The notes beneath the pieces are model-generated. The model did not search any database, was not told where the DNA came from, and saw only the letters and a program-made list of their open reading frames with translations. From positions 248,001 to 312,000 of the forward strand of contig NZ_VTFG01000001.1 in the NCBI RefSeq assembly GCF_008692035.1: a stretch of 64,000 nucleotides of DNA, in the 5' to 3' direction. This DNA is from Pseudomonas marginalis. GTDB taxonomy: Bacteria > Pseudomonadota > Gammaproteobacteria > Pseudomonadales > Pseudomonadaceae. The position numbers were made by a program, and so were the translations under genes. Below are positions 27,186 through 35,871 of this stretch, piece after piece (the first letter of the stretch is position 1; every line of letters starts with the position of its first letter).

Positions 27186-28457
27186 CTAGATTGCTGGGGG
27201 CTTCGGTGCGTGCAGCTGCAAGGATTCTGCAGTACCTGGTGAGGGCAACGCGGCCTCGACCAGTTCGATCCAGTGCCTGACCGGGGTGCGTCCCGCGCCG
27301 TCAAGGTGGGACTGACAGCCTATATTGGCGGTGACGATGACGTCGGGGTGGCCGCTTTCCAACGCATTCAGCTTGTTATCGCGCAGTTGCCGCGACAATT
27401 CGGGCTGGGTCAGCGAATAGGTGCCCGCCGAGCCGCAGCACAGGTGGCCGTCGGGAACCGCGGTCAGGTTGAAGCCCAGGCTTGTCAGCAGAGTTTCAAC
27501 GGCTCCGCCGAGTTTTTGCGCGTGCTGCAAGGTGCAGGGGCAGTGGAACGCCAGGCGCTGGTCGCTGTGTACACCGAGCTTATCCAGCGGCTCGCCGCGC
27601 AGCACTTCAACCAGGTCCCTGGCCAGGGCACTGACCCTGTGCGCCTTGTCGGCATACGCCGGGTCGGTGCTGAGCAGGTGGCCGTAATCCTTGATAAAGG
27701 CCCCGCAGCCGCTGGCGGTTTGCACAATGGCCTCGGCCCCGTTTTCGATGCTCGGCCACCATGCATCGATGTTGCGCCGGGCGCGCTCAAGGCCCGCCGC
27801 CTGAGCGTCGAGGTGATAATCCACCGCACCGCAGCAGCCTGCCTCGCGGGTGGATATGACGCTGATCCCCAGGCGATCCAGCACCCGCGCCGTGGCGGCG
27901 TTGGTATTGGGGGACAGACTCGGTTGCACGCAGCCCTCAAGCATCAATACCTGGCGGGCGTGGCGCGTGGTCGGGCGCGGTTTGGGCGGGTAGACGCGGC
28001 GAGGCAACTTGGCCTGCAAGGTGTTGGGCAACAATGCCCGAAATAGCTGGCCACTGCCGATCAGCAGGTTGAATAGGGCGGGATTGGGAACGACGCTGCG
28101 CAACCCCTCGCGCAGCAAACGCTGACTGAGTGGGCGTTGCACTGCCGCGTCGACCACCGCCCGGCCGATGTCGAGCAAGTTGTGATAGTCGACGCCAGAG
28201 GGGCAGGTGGTTTCGCAGTTACGGCAGGACAGGCACCGGTCCAGGTGTTGCTGGGTCTTTTGCGTGACTTCATTGCCTTCGAGCACCTGCTTGATCAGGT
28301 AGATGCGTCCCCTCGGGCCATCCAGTTCATCGCCCAGCAGTTGATAAGTCGGGCAGGTGGCATTGCAAAAACCGCAGTGCACGCAACTGCGCAGGATGCG
28401 TTCGGCTTCTTCGGCGCGCGGCAGTCGGCGGGCGTCTTCGCTCAAGGTGGTCTGCAT
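27186..28457 (-). CDS. glcF: Glycolate oxidase iron-sulfur subunit GlcF
   Basis: A 423-residue subunit carrying two 4Fe-4S clusters (CVHCGFCNATCP near residue 31 and CLSCRNCETTCP) and later CCG-type cysteine motifs (EAGCCGAVDYH, LCCGSAG) of the electron-transfer domain. With GlcD and GlcE it oxidises glycolate to glyoxylate at the membrane, passing electrons to the respiratory chain. It lies three bases after glcE, completing glcDEF. No glcC regulator adjoins. Confidence 0.95.
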   Translation of the reverse strand: MQTTLSEDARRLPRAEEAERILRSCVHCGFCNATCPTYQLLGDELDGPRGRIYLIKQVLEGNEVTQKTQQHLDRCLSCRNCETTCPSGVDYHNLLDIGRAVVDAAVQRPLSQRLLREGLRSVVPNPALFNLLIGSGQLFRALLPNTLQAKLPRRVYPPKPRPTTRHARQVLMLEGCVQPSLSPNTNAATARVLDRLGISVISTREAGCCGAVDYHLDAQAAGLERARRNIDAWWPSIENGAEAIVQTASGCGAFIKDYGHLLSTDPAYADKAHRVSALARDLVEVLRGEPLDKLGVHSDQRLAFHCPCTLQHAQKLGGAVETLLTSLGFNLTAVPDGHLCCGSAGTYSLTQPELSRQLRDNKLNALESGHPDVIVTANIGCQSHLDGAGRTPVRHWIELVEAALPSPGTAESLQLHAPKPPAI

Positions 28458-28460
28458 GGT

Positions 28461-29525
28461 TCAAAGCTCCGCGTACAGGCGACCGGGGTTGAAGATGCCC
28501 CGTGGATCGAGTTGCTGCTTCAGGTTCCGGTGGTAGCGCATCAACGTGTCGGGCAGCGGTTGGAAGGGACTGTCGATCAGGCCCGGGTGGTAGCAGGTCC
28601 CATGCCCGCCGGCTTTTTCGACCACCGCGCGAATGACCCTCGCGTCGGCGTCGGATTTGAGCCAGCGCTGGGCGCCACCCCAGTCGATCAATTGGGTACC
28701 TGGCAGCGCCAGTCGGGGCGTGTTGTGCGGCAAGGACAGGCGCCAAAGGGGCAGATCCCCATCGAAAAAACCCAGCCGGTGTTCGTTCAGGTCTTGCCAG
28801 TAGGCAGCGTCCAGCACCTCGCCGCCCAAGCGCTCATGGGCCGCCGCCACCGAGCCTTCACCCCCTTCGAGCCGCAGGTGCAGGCGCTGGCCATCGTGAC
28901 ACGCCGCGCTGATCGGCAGCGGTTGCTGCCCCCATTCCGCCAGGCGCAGCAAGGCACGGTCGGTGTCCATTTCCAGGCTGATACTCAAGGTTTGCCGTGG
29001 TTTGGGCAGGACCTTGAGGGACACTTCGGTCACCACCCCAAGTGCGCCGTAACTGCCGGCCATCAAGCGCGACAGGTCGTAGCCGGCGACGTTCTTCATG
29101 ACCTCGCCGCCGAAGCGCAAATGCTTGCCCTGTCCGGTGATGACCCGCGTCCCGAGGACAAAGTCGCGGACCGATCCTGACCAGGGGCGTCGCGGTCCCG
29201 AGAGTCCGCAGGCAATCATGCCGCCGACGGTGGCGTGCTCACCGAAGGAGGGCGGTTCGCAGGGTAGCATCTGGTGCGCGGCGTCCAGCACTTCTGCCAG
29301 CTCCGCCAAGGGCGTGCCGCAACGGGCGGTGATCACCAGTTCCGTCGGGTCGTAGCTGACGATGCCCCGGTGGACGCGGGTGTCGAGGACTTCCCCGGTG
29401 ACTGCGCGGCCGAGGAACGCCTTGCTGTTGGAGCCCTGGATACGCAGCGGCGTGGCGTCTTTCAGCGCCTGGTTGACCTGCTCCAGCAGCGCTGCGCTGG
29501 CGTCGATAGGGTGTTCGCTGCGCAT
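28461..29525 (-). CDS. glcE: Glycolate oxidase FAD-binding subunit GlcE
   Basis: A 354-residue FAD-binding protein of the PCMH type, shorter than GlcD. The FAD motifs PPSFGEHATVGGMIACGLSG and MKNVAGYDLSRLMAGSYGAL are visible. The start codon overlaps the glcD stop. An in-frame start 69 bases earlier lies inside glcD and was rejected. It forms the glycolate oxidase complex with GlcD and GlcF. Confidence 0.94.
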   Translation of the reverse strand: MRSEHPIDASAALLEQVNQALKDATPLRIQGSNSKAFLGRAVTGEVLDTRVHRGIVSYDPTELVITARCGTPLAELAEVLDAAHQMLPCEPPSFGEHATVGGMIACGLSGPRRPWSGSVRDFVLGTRVITGQGKHLRFGGEVMKNVAGYDLSRLMAGSYGALGVVTEVSLKVLPKPRQTLSISLEMDTDRALLRLAEWGQQPLPISAACHDGQRLHLRLEGGEGSVAAAHERLGGEVLDAAYWQDLNEHRLGFFDGDLPLWRLSLPHNTPRLALPGTQLIDWGGAQRWLKSDADARVIRAVVEKAGGHGTCYHPGLIDSPFQPLPDTLMRYHRNLKQQLDPRGIFNPGRLYAEL

Positions 29526-31024
29526 CAGAAACGCTCCAGGTCGGGGAAGGGCATCTGACCCAGATGAACGTGCATGGCGCCAAACTCGGCGCATCGATGC
29601 AACGTCGGGATGTTCTTGCCGGGGTTGAGCAATCCGCCCGGGTCGAAGGCGGCTTTGACGGCGTGGAATACGGTCAGCTCATCGCTATTGAACTGGGCAC
29701 ACATCTGATTGATCTTCTCGCGGCCCACACCATGTTCACCGGTAATGCTGCCGCCGACCTTCACGCACAATTCGAGGATCTTGCCGCCCAGGGCTTCGGC
29801 GCGGTCGAGTTCGCCCGGTTGATTGGCATCGAACAGGATCAGCGGGTGCATGTTGCCGTCGCCGGCATGGAAAACATTCGCTACCCGCAGGCCGTACTCG
29901 GTCGATAACGCCGCGATAGTGTGCAGCACCCCAGGCAGTTCGCGGCGCGGGATTGTCCCGTCCATGCAGTAATAATCCGGTGAGAGGCGGCCCACCGCCG
30001 GAAACGCATTCTTGCGCCCGGCCCAGAAACCCACGCGTTCGGCCTCATCCCGAGCCTGGCGCACTTCGGTGGCGCCGGCCTGTTCCAGCACCTGGCGCAC
30101 GCGGTGGCAGTCGTCGTGGACGTCGGCTTCCACGCCATCGAGTTCGCACAACAGAATCGCTTCGGCGTCCACCGGGTAGCCGGCGTGAATGAAGTCTTCG
30201 GCGGCGCGAATGGCCAGGTTGTCCATCATCTCCAGGCCGCCCGGGATGATGCCGGCGGCAATGATGTCACCCACCGCATGGCCAGCCTTCTCAACGCAAT
30301 CGAAGGCTGCCAGCAACACTTTGGCGGTTTGTGGTTTGGGCAGCAGCTTGACCGTGACCTCGGTGATCACCCCGAGCATGCCTTCGGAGCCGGTGAACAA
30401 TGCCAGCAGATCGAAACCCGGAGCATCGAGGGCCTGGGAACCCAGGCTCACGTGTTCGCCGTCGACGGTCAGGATGTCGACCTTGAGCAGGTTGTGCACG
30501 GTCAACCCGTACTTCAGGCAATGCACGCCACCGGCGTTTTCCGCCACGTTACCGCCGATGGAACAGGCGATCTGCGAGGAAGGGTCCGGCGCGTAATACA
30601 AGCCGAACGGCGCAGCCGCCTGGGAAATCGCCAGGTTGCGTACCCCCGGCTGAACCCGGGCGGTGCGGGCGGCGGGGTCGATGTGCAGAATGTTGTTGAA
30701 GCGCGCCATCACCAGCAGCACGCCTTTTTCCAGCGGCAGCGCACCGCCGGACAACCCGGTGCCCGCGCCGCGAGCCACCACCGGTACACGCCGCTCATGG
30801 CAGACTCGAAGCACGCCCTGGACCTGATCGATGTGGCGCGGCAGCACCACCAGCATGGGCGTGGTGCGATAAGCCGAGAGTCCGTCGCATTCGTACGGCT
30901 TGAGCGCTTCGTGCTGGTGCAGGATTTCCAGGTCAGGCAAGCGAGTCTGCAGGGCGTGCAGCAGCGCCTGTTTGTCGACGTCAGGCAGGACGCCGTCGAC
31001 GCGTTCATCGTAGAGAATGTTCAT
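29525..31024 (-). CDS. glcD: Glycolate oxidase catalytic subunit GlcD
   Basis: A 499-residue flavoenzyme of the FAD-linked oxidase family. The FAD-binding stretch PVVARGAGTGLSGGALP lies near residues 83-99. The C-terminal domain has HAGDGNMHP and ITGEHGVGREK, the substrate-site histidines of GlcD and D-lactate dehydrogenases. The ATG giving MNILYDERVDG was chosen over a codon 78 bases upstream on family length. It is the first gene of glcDEF. A 7-bp inverted repeat lies 78-98 bp upstream. Confidence 0.95.
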   Translation of the reverse strand: MNILYDERVDGVLPDVDKQALLHALQTRLPDLEILHQHEALKPYECDGLSAYRTTPMLVVLPRHIDQVQGVLRVCHERRVPVVARGAGTGLSGGALPLEKGVLLVMARFNNILHIDPAARTARVQPGVRNLAISQAAAPFGLYYAPDPSSQIACSIGGNVAENAGGVHCLKYGLTVHNLLKVDILTVDGEHVSLGSQALDAPGFDLLALFTGSEGMLGVITEVTVKLLPKPQTAKVLLAAFDCVEKAGHAVGDIIAAGIIPGGLEMMDNLAIRAAEDFIHAGYPVDAEAILLCELDGVEADVHDDCHRVRQVLEQAGATEVRQARDEAERVGFWAGRKNAFPAVGRLSPDYYCMDGTIPRRELPGVLHTIAALSTEYGLRVANVFHAGDGNMHPLILFDANQPGELDRAEALGGKILELCVKVGGSITGEHGVGREKINQMCAQFNSDELTVFHAVKAAFDPGGLLNPGKNIPTLHRCAEFGAMHVHLGQMPFPDLERF

Positions 31025-31564
31025 AGTCGGTAGGCAACCCTCCGTTGTTTTTATTCGAGGTCTGTTCCGATGTAGCTGGCTTGCATCGTTCGCCTGGATC
31101 ACTTATTCATTTTAGGAATAAGCATAATAAAATATAGTCCTTGATCGTATTAATCATCATGCTACCTTGCTGTCACCGGACCGCCGGATATGTTCAATCC
31201 TATTGTTATGGTACGACTATGTCCGGCGCCCGAATCTTCCAAATCAGCCTTGAGGCTCTGTCACATGACGGCGCCCATGTCGCGATTTCTCACGCCGACA
31301 ATATCAGCACCCGTCCTTTTTCTTCCATTGCCGTTCCATCCGTTACCGGCAAACCTCTCCCTTGTCAGGCCAACAGCGAAGCCTGCAGTGCAATCAGCGA
31401 AGGCTTGGCGTTTCTTCTCTACGCCATGTGAATCGTCGTTGTTGGGCACTTCCATACCGTTAGTCCAGCCATTCATCTTCAGGTAATCCCGGTTTATGGG
31501 TTGCAGCTTGAAGTGTGAGTGATTGGGCGCCCGTTCCGAGCACGTTCTATCGCGACTGACAACA
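31025..31564. promoter_or_regulatory. Divergent region between glcDEF and the desaturase operon
   Basis: A 540-bp stretch, visibly more AT-rich than its flanks, with no convincing coding sequence. Short open frames start only at non-ATG codons or match no family I know. It should contain the promoters of both divergent operons. The clearest element is the inverted repeat at 31102-31122. Confidence 0.6.
31102..31122. promoter_or_regulatory. Inverted repeat upstream of glcD
   Basis: CTTATTC and GAATAAG are perfect 7-bp arms around a 7-bp spacer, centred about 88 bp from the glcD start. It is a candidate operator for the regulator of glcDEF or of the divergent operon. No regulator gene sits beside it. 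Confidence 0.5.
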
Positions 31565-32509
31565 ATGCCAAACTATTTGGATGACGCTCATCGAGCGGAA
31601 ATCGTCAAGCTGAGCACTACCCTGACCAGTAGAACCGAATGGCCCACCTGGCTTTTGTTAGTCGGGTTTTATCTGGCCTGGGCGTTTATTGTTTTTTATG
31701 GGCAAGTACTTGGCGAAGTATTCAGCCTTGTCCTGCTGGTGCCACTGGTTGTGCTGTGGATGTCGATTCAGCATGAGCTTATCCATGGTCACCCAACCCG
31801 TTGGCCCGCCATAAACAAGTCCTTGGGATTTCTGCCGTTTGCCGTTTGGTACCCCTATGACATTTACAGGGACACCCATTTGGCACATCACAACGACGAA
31901 GTGCTGACGGTACCCGGGCAAGATCCGGAAAGTCGTTATGTCAACGGTGCTTTTTGGTTGCGCTCGCCTCGGTATATCAGAACGTTGTTATGGGTAAACA
32001 AGACCTTGGGCGGTCGTTTGCTTATGGGCGCGCCACTGGCGGTGATAGCCCTTGCGGGTAGCGAAATCAGAGGGCTGTTTCATACCGGCCGAATCGCTTG
32101 GCGGATGTGGGCCGCGCATCTACTCAGTGTTGGCGTAGTGCTGGCTTTGGTTGAGGAATACAGCGCCATCAGTGCCATACAGTACTTATTCCTGGTTTCG
32201 TTGCCGGCTTTGTCGATTGCCATGATCAGGTCGTTTTACGAACATCGTCCGTCAACGTATCCGGAACACCGCACGGTTATCAATGAATCGTCGGGGCTGT
32301 TGAGTTGGCTGTTTCTCAACCTCAATCTTCACCTGGTTCATCACGATCTTCCCGGTTTGCCCTGGTTTTACTTACCCAGGGTGTATAGAGCCAGGCGTGA
32401 ACAATGGATCGCGCGAAACAATGGCTATGTCATTCATGGCTACTTCCAGTTATTGCAGAAACATCTGGTCAGTCCCGTGGATTGTCCTCGCCATCCTGCT
32501 GAGCACTAA
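31565..32509 (+). CDS. Membrane di-iron fatty acid desaturase-like enzyme
   Basis: A 314-residue membrane protein of the desaturase/hydroxylase superfamily. Three histidine boxes that would hold two irons are visible: HELIHGH, HLAHHND and HLVHHD. Four to six hydrophobic helices surround them. Acyl desaturases, alkane hydroxylases and small-molecule oxygenases share this fold. Because it heads an operon with a betaine-type importer and a flavin monooxygenase, oxidation of an imported small molecule is a better guess than lipid desaturation (inference). The ATG giving MPNYLDDAH has no clear ribosome site; a TTG at 31523 is an alternative. Confidence 0.85.
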   Translation: MPNYLDDAHRAEIVKLSTTLTSRTEWPTWLLLVGFYLAWAFIVFYGQVLGEVFSLVLLVPLVVLWMSIQHELIHGHPTRWPAINKSLGFLPFAVWYPYDIYRDTHLAHHNDEVLTVPGQDPESRYVNGAFWLRSPRYIRTLLWVNKTLGGRLLMGAPLAVIALAGSEIRGLFHTGRIAWRMWAAHLLSVGVVLALVEEYSAISAIQYLFLVSLPALSIAMIRSFYEHRPSTYPEHRTVINESSGLLSWLFLNLNLHLVHHDLPGLPWFYLPRVYRARREQWIARNNGYVIHGYFQLLQKHLVSPVDCPRHPAEH

Positions 32510-32539
32510 CACTAGGCAAGCTAATGTGGGCGTCGGAAA

Positions 32540-33571
32540 ATGATACGTTTTGAAGCCATCAGGAAAACTCATAAAGGCAGCCCGCGAATGGCCGTGAGCG
32601 ATTTAACGCTTCACGTCCGGGAGGGGGAGATCTGTGTATTTGTCGGGCCGAGTGGCTGCGGCAAAACCACCATTCTGCGCATGATCAACCGGCTGGATAC
32701 CCAGGACAGTGGCCGCATCCGTGTCAACGGCGTGGCGACCGATGAACTTGACGTCGTTACGCTACGTCGCGGCATTGGTTTCATGATGCAGAGCGCCGCC
32801 TTGTTTCCTCACCAGACGGTTGCCGAAAATATTGGCGCAGTCCCGCGGCTGCTGGGCTGGAGCCAACATAAAATCCGCCAGCGCGTGAGCGAGCTCATTT
32901 CCCTGGTTGGGCTTCAGCCGGAATTTCTGGACCGCTACCCTAATCAGCTGTCGGGCGGGCAGCAAAGTCGTGTCGCCCTGGCAAGGGCATTGGCCTCGGA
33001 CCCACCGGTTGTATTGATGGACGAACCCTTTGCCGCGCTTGATCCGGTGATACGCGAGCGACTGCAGGATGAACTGGTTGCGCTTCAGCGACGTCTGCAT
33101 AAAACCATTATCCTGGTGACCCATGATATGGAGGAGGCCATCAAGATTGGTGATCGGATTGCGATCTTCGAGGGCGAAGGGAAACTTGTCCAGTTCGATA
33201 CCCCTCACAACATCCTTGCCCATCCTGCCAGCGAGTTTGTGAGGAGCTTTATCGGCAAAGATCCGCTGTTAAAAAGACTTTCGCTGATGAAGGTTTCTGA
33301 TCTTCCGGTGGATGAGGTCAGTTGTGAATTCAAACTTCTACTGGATGACAAGTCCAACCCGTTGAAGTGGGTCAGTGACTCGGACATGCCTGTTCCGGAG
33401 CTGACAACAGTGTCGAGTCACGACTCGTTGCATCACGCTCTGGTTAAGATGCTAACGGCGCCTATGGGTGTGGTTGTTCGCGTGGACGAGGCCGGCGGTT
33501 ACGAAGGTTGCCTGTCGATTGCCAGCCTTCACAGCGCACTTAATGAACGCCGCTTCGGAAGTGCGCAATGA
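32540..33571 (+). CDS. Betaine/osmoprotectant-type ABC importer ATPase
   Basis: A 343-residue OpuCA/ProV-like ATPase: Walker A GPSGCGKTT, signature LSGGQQSRVALAR, Walker B LLMDEPFAALD preceded by a valine-rich strand, and THDMEEA. The C-terminal part (about 255-340) resembles a degenerate CBS region, the module that sets osmotic or nucleotide response in OpuCA. It lies 30 bp after the desaturase gene and overlaps the next gene by four bases. It energises uptake of a quaternary amine or similar zwitterion (family-based inference). Confidence 0.92.
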   Translation: MIRFEAIRKTHKGSPRMAVSDLTLHVREGEICVFVGPSGCGKTTILRMINRLDTQDSGRIRVNGVATDELDVVTLRRGIGFMMQSAALFPHQTVAENIGAVPRLLGWSQHKIRQRVSELISLVGLQPEFLDRYPNQLSGGQQSRVALARALASDPPVVLMDEPFAALDPVIRERLQDELVALQRRLHKTIILVTHDMEEAIKIGDRIAIFEGEGKLVQFDTPHNILAHPASEFVRSFIGKDPLLKRLSLMKVSDLPVDEVSCEFKLLLDDKSNPLKWVSDSDMPVPELTTVSSHDSLHHALVKMLTAPMGVVVRVDEAGGYEGCLSIASLHSALNERRFGSAQ

Positions 33572-34197
33572 TTGACTGGTCCTGGATCGTTGAAAACTGG
33601 CAGCAGATCGGCCAGCTGTTGGTCGATCATATTCAACTGGTGACCCTGGGCCTGTGTATAGGGATGCTGTTGGCGGGTGCAATGGTGCTCTTGACGTTGT
33701 GGCAGCCAGGATTGGCGCGGCCGATGATTTATGCCTGCGGCATACTTTTTACCATTCCGTCCCTGGCACTGTTTATTTTGATAATGCCTTTTACCGGCTT
33801 ATCCAAGACCACTGCGGTCATTGGTTTGAGCCTGTATTCCTTGCTTATTGTGTTGCAAAACACCTTGGCGGGACTTGCGAGCAACCCTGCGGACGTATTG
33901 GAGGAAGCCCGCGCGCTTGGGTATACGCGCATGCAGAGGTTCCTCGGGGTTGAACTTCCACTGGCGCTGCCTGCGTTATTGGCGGGCTTACGAACAACCT
34001 CGGTTACTTTGGTGGGGCTGGTGACGGTTACTGCCTTGATTGGTCAAGGCGGATTGGGCCAGCTGTTCATTACCGGGCTGGCTCAAAGTTTCACTACACC
34101 TGTGGCAGTCAGCCTGGTCCTGACCGTGATGTTGGCGTTATGTTTTGATTTTCTGTTTTATTCAATCAATAAATGGCTGGTGCCTTGGGTGCGCTGA
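33568..34197 (+). CDS. Betaine-type ABC permease (first)
   Basis: A 209-residue inner-membrane permease of the OpuCB/YehY type, with about five or six helices and the EAA-loop sequence EEARALGYTRMQRFLGVELPLALP. Its start overlaps the ATPase stop (ATGA) and its stop overlaps the next start (TGATG), so the three genes are tightly coupled. Confidence 0.92.
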   Translation: MIDWSWIVENWQQIGQLLVDHIQLVTLGLCIGMLLAGAMVLLTLWQPGLARPMIYACGILFTIPSLALFILIMPFTGLSKTTAVIGLSLYSLLIVLQNTLAGLASNPADVLEEARALGYTRMQRFLGVELPLALPALLAGLRTTSVTLVGLVTVTALIGQGGLGQLFITGLAQSFTTPVAVSLVLTVMLALCFDFLFYSINKWLVPWVR

Positions 34198-34880
34198 TGA
34201 ACATGATCGCAAGTGTCTACCTTTGGTTTTCTCTACCTGATAATTGGTTGGGTGAAAACGGCATACTGACTCGGCTGGCAGAGCATATTTATTATGTGTC
34301 CTTGAGCCTGGCCATTGCTTGCGCAATAGCGTTGCCGCTCGGCGTACTACTGGCTAACTACCGCAAAGGCGCGCAGGTGGCGATAGGGCTGTTCAATATT
34401 GGGCGAGCATTACCGTCCCTGGGTATTGTGATACTTGCAATCATGCTTATTGGCTATGAAACCAGCACGGTGATTATCGCGTTGGTGACCATGAGCATCC
34501 CGCCGATATTAACCAATACCTATGTTGGCATCGATCAGGTGGATTCATCCCTGAAGCAGGCTGCCAGATCGATGGGCATGCGCAGAGGGCAGATGTTTTT
34601 TCAGCTCGAGTTGCCGCTGGCTTTTCCGCTGATCTTTTCAGGGTTCCGCTCAGCCCTGGTGCAACTTATCGCCACGGCCACCATCGCCGCGTATGCCGGC
34701 TTCGGCGGGCTGGGCAGGTTTCTGATTGATGGACTGGGCCGAAATGATACGCCGCAAATCATTGGCGGCGCACTGATGGTGTCGGCACTGGCGATTGCCA
34801 GTGAGTGGGTTTGTTCAATGATAGAAACATTCATGGTTAGAAAATGGCGCGCGGGGAAAATCGAACTAAGCGCTACATGA
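34197..34880 (+). CDS. Betaine-type ABC permease (second)
   Basis: A 227-residue permease of the OpuCD type. The EAA loop reads QAARSMGMRRGQMFFQLELP. The ATG at 34197 overlaps the previous stop; an in-frame ATG at 34173 would give a longer overlap and is less likely. Two different permeases in one importer is the usual OpuC pattern, forming a heterodimeric channel. Confidence 0.9.
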   Translation: MNMIASVYLWFSLPDNWLGENGILTRLAEHIYYVSLSLAIACAIALPLGVLLANYRKGAQVAIGLFNIGRALPSLGIVILAIMLIGYETSTVIIALVTMSIPPILTNTYVGIDQVDSSLKQAARSMGMRRGQMFFQLELPLAFPLIFSGFRSALVQLIATATIAAYAGFGGLGRFLIDGLGRNDTPQIIGGALMVSALAIASEWVCSMIETFMVRKWRAGKIELSAT

Positions 34881-34929
34881 CCTGAGGCACTTGAAAGTGT
34901 GTATTAACTCTGCAGAGGTGCAAACCCAC

Positions 34930-35835
34930 ATGAAAAACAAACAACGTTCGAAGGCTCGCTCAGCGCACTCGGTTTCATTGCTGCTGGGGCTGGGCTTGCT
35001 GGTGGGCAGCGCGTTGGCCAGCGCTCAGTCCATCACCATTGGAGGGGCCAATTTTTCCGAGCAGACGATTCTCGCCAACATCTATGCGTCAGCCTTGAAA
35101 AATCAAGGGATAGACGTCAAGACCCGACTCAATCTGGGCAACCGCCAGATCATCGCCCAGGCCCTGGAAAACGGCGATATAGACGTCGTCCCCGAATACC
35201 TGGGGTCACTGTTGAGTTTCTATGACGACAAGACCGCCCTGACCACCCAAAAGGAGATCCTCAGCGCTTTGCAACAGAAGTTGCCGGCGGACCTCCAGCT
35301 GCTTGAGCCTTCGTCCGCAGGCTCTATTACTGCCTGGGCCGTCACCCAAAAGACCGCAGAAAAGTACAACCTGCGCACCTTGTCCGACCTGGCGCCCGTC
35401 TCGGGTGATTTCACCCTGGGCGGGCCTCCCGAAGTCGCCACGGCCGCGTTAGGCCTGCCCGGGTTGAAGGCGGTCTACGGCATCAACTTCAAGAGCGTCA
35501 AGTCGCTGGACATGGGCGGGCCCTTGTCGCGGCTGGCGTTGAACTCCGGCGCCATCGACGTGGCCACGGTGGTCTCCACGCAAGGCATCCTGGCGAAAGA
35601 GCCTTGGGTTGTCCTCGAGGACGACAAGCACCAACAGCCCCTGCAAAACATCACGCCACTGGGGCGCAAGGCGTTGCTGACCCCGGAAGTCACCCAGGTG
35701 CTTAACGAGGTTTCTGCAAAGCTGACCGATGACGACCTCAAGCAACTCAATCGCCTGGTTGATATCGATCACAAGGACCCCGCGAAAGTCGCGGCGCAGT
35801 GGGTCGCCGAACATACCGTCAAGACGGTCCAGTGA
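34930..35835 (+). CDS. Betaine/osmoprotectant-type substrate-binding protein
   Basis: A 301-residue periplasmic protein of the OpuCC/OsmX fold. A signal peptide (basic start, then SVSLLLGLGLLVGSALASAQ) is followed by ITIGGANFSEQTILANIYA and by NGDIDVVPEYLGSLL, both family markers. The ATG at 34930 follows AGAGGTG. It delivers the ligand to the two permeases encoded upstream. Choline, betaine, carnitine or another quaternary amine are usual ligands, but the contact residues cannot be assigned here. Confidence 0.92.
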   Translation: MKNKQRSKARSAHSVSLLLGLGLLVGSALASAQSITIGGANFSEQTILANIYASALKNQGIDVKTRLNLGNRQIIAQALENGDIDVVPEYLGSLLSFYDDKTALTTQKEILSALQQKLPADLQLLEPSSAGSITAWAVTQKTAEKYNLRTLSDLAPVSGDFTLGGPPEVATAALGLPGLKAVYGINFKSVKSLDMGGPLSRLALNSGAIDVATVVSTQGILAKEPWVVLEDDKHQQPLQNITPLGRKALLTPEVTQVLNEVSAKLTDDDLKQLNRLVDIDHKDPAKVAAQWVAEHTVKTVQ

Positions 35836-35871
35836 AAATCAATGCGACGTGGGTAAGGTCGCGGAGGCGTT

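Noticed and set aside
31141..31486. Two short overlapping frames in the glcD-desaturase gap
   Set aside because: Neither has a clear ribosome site or a recognisable domain. The region is better read as a divergent regulatory gap.
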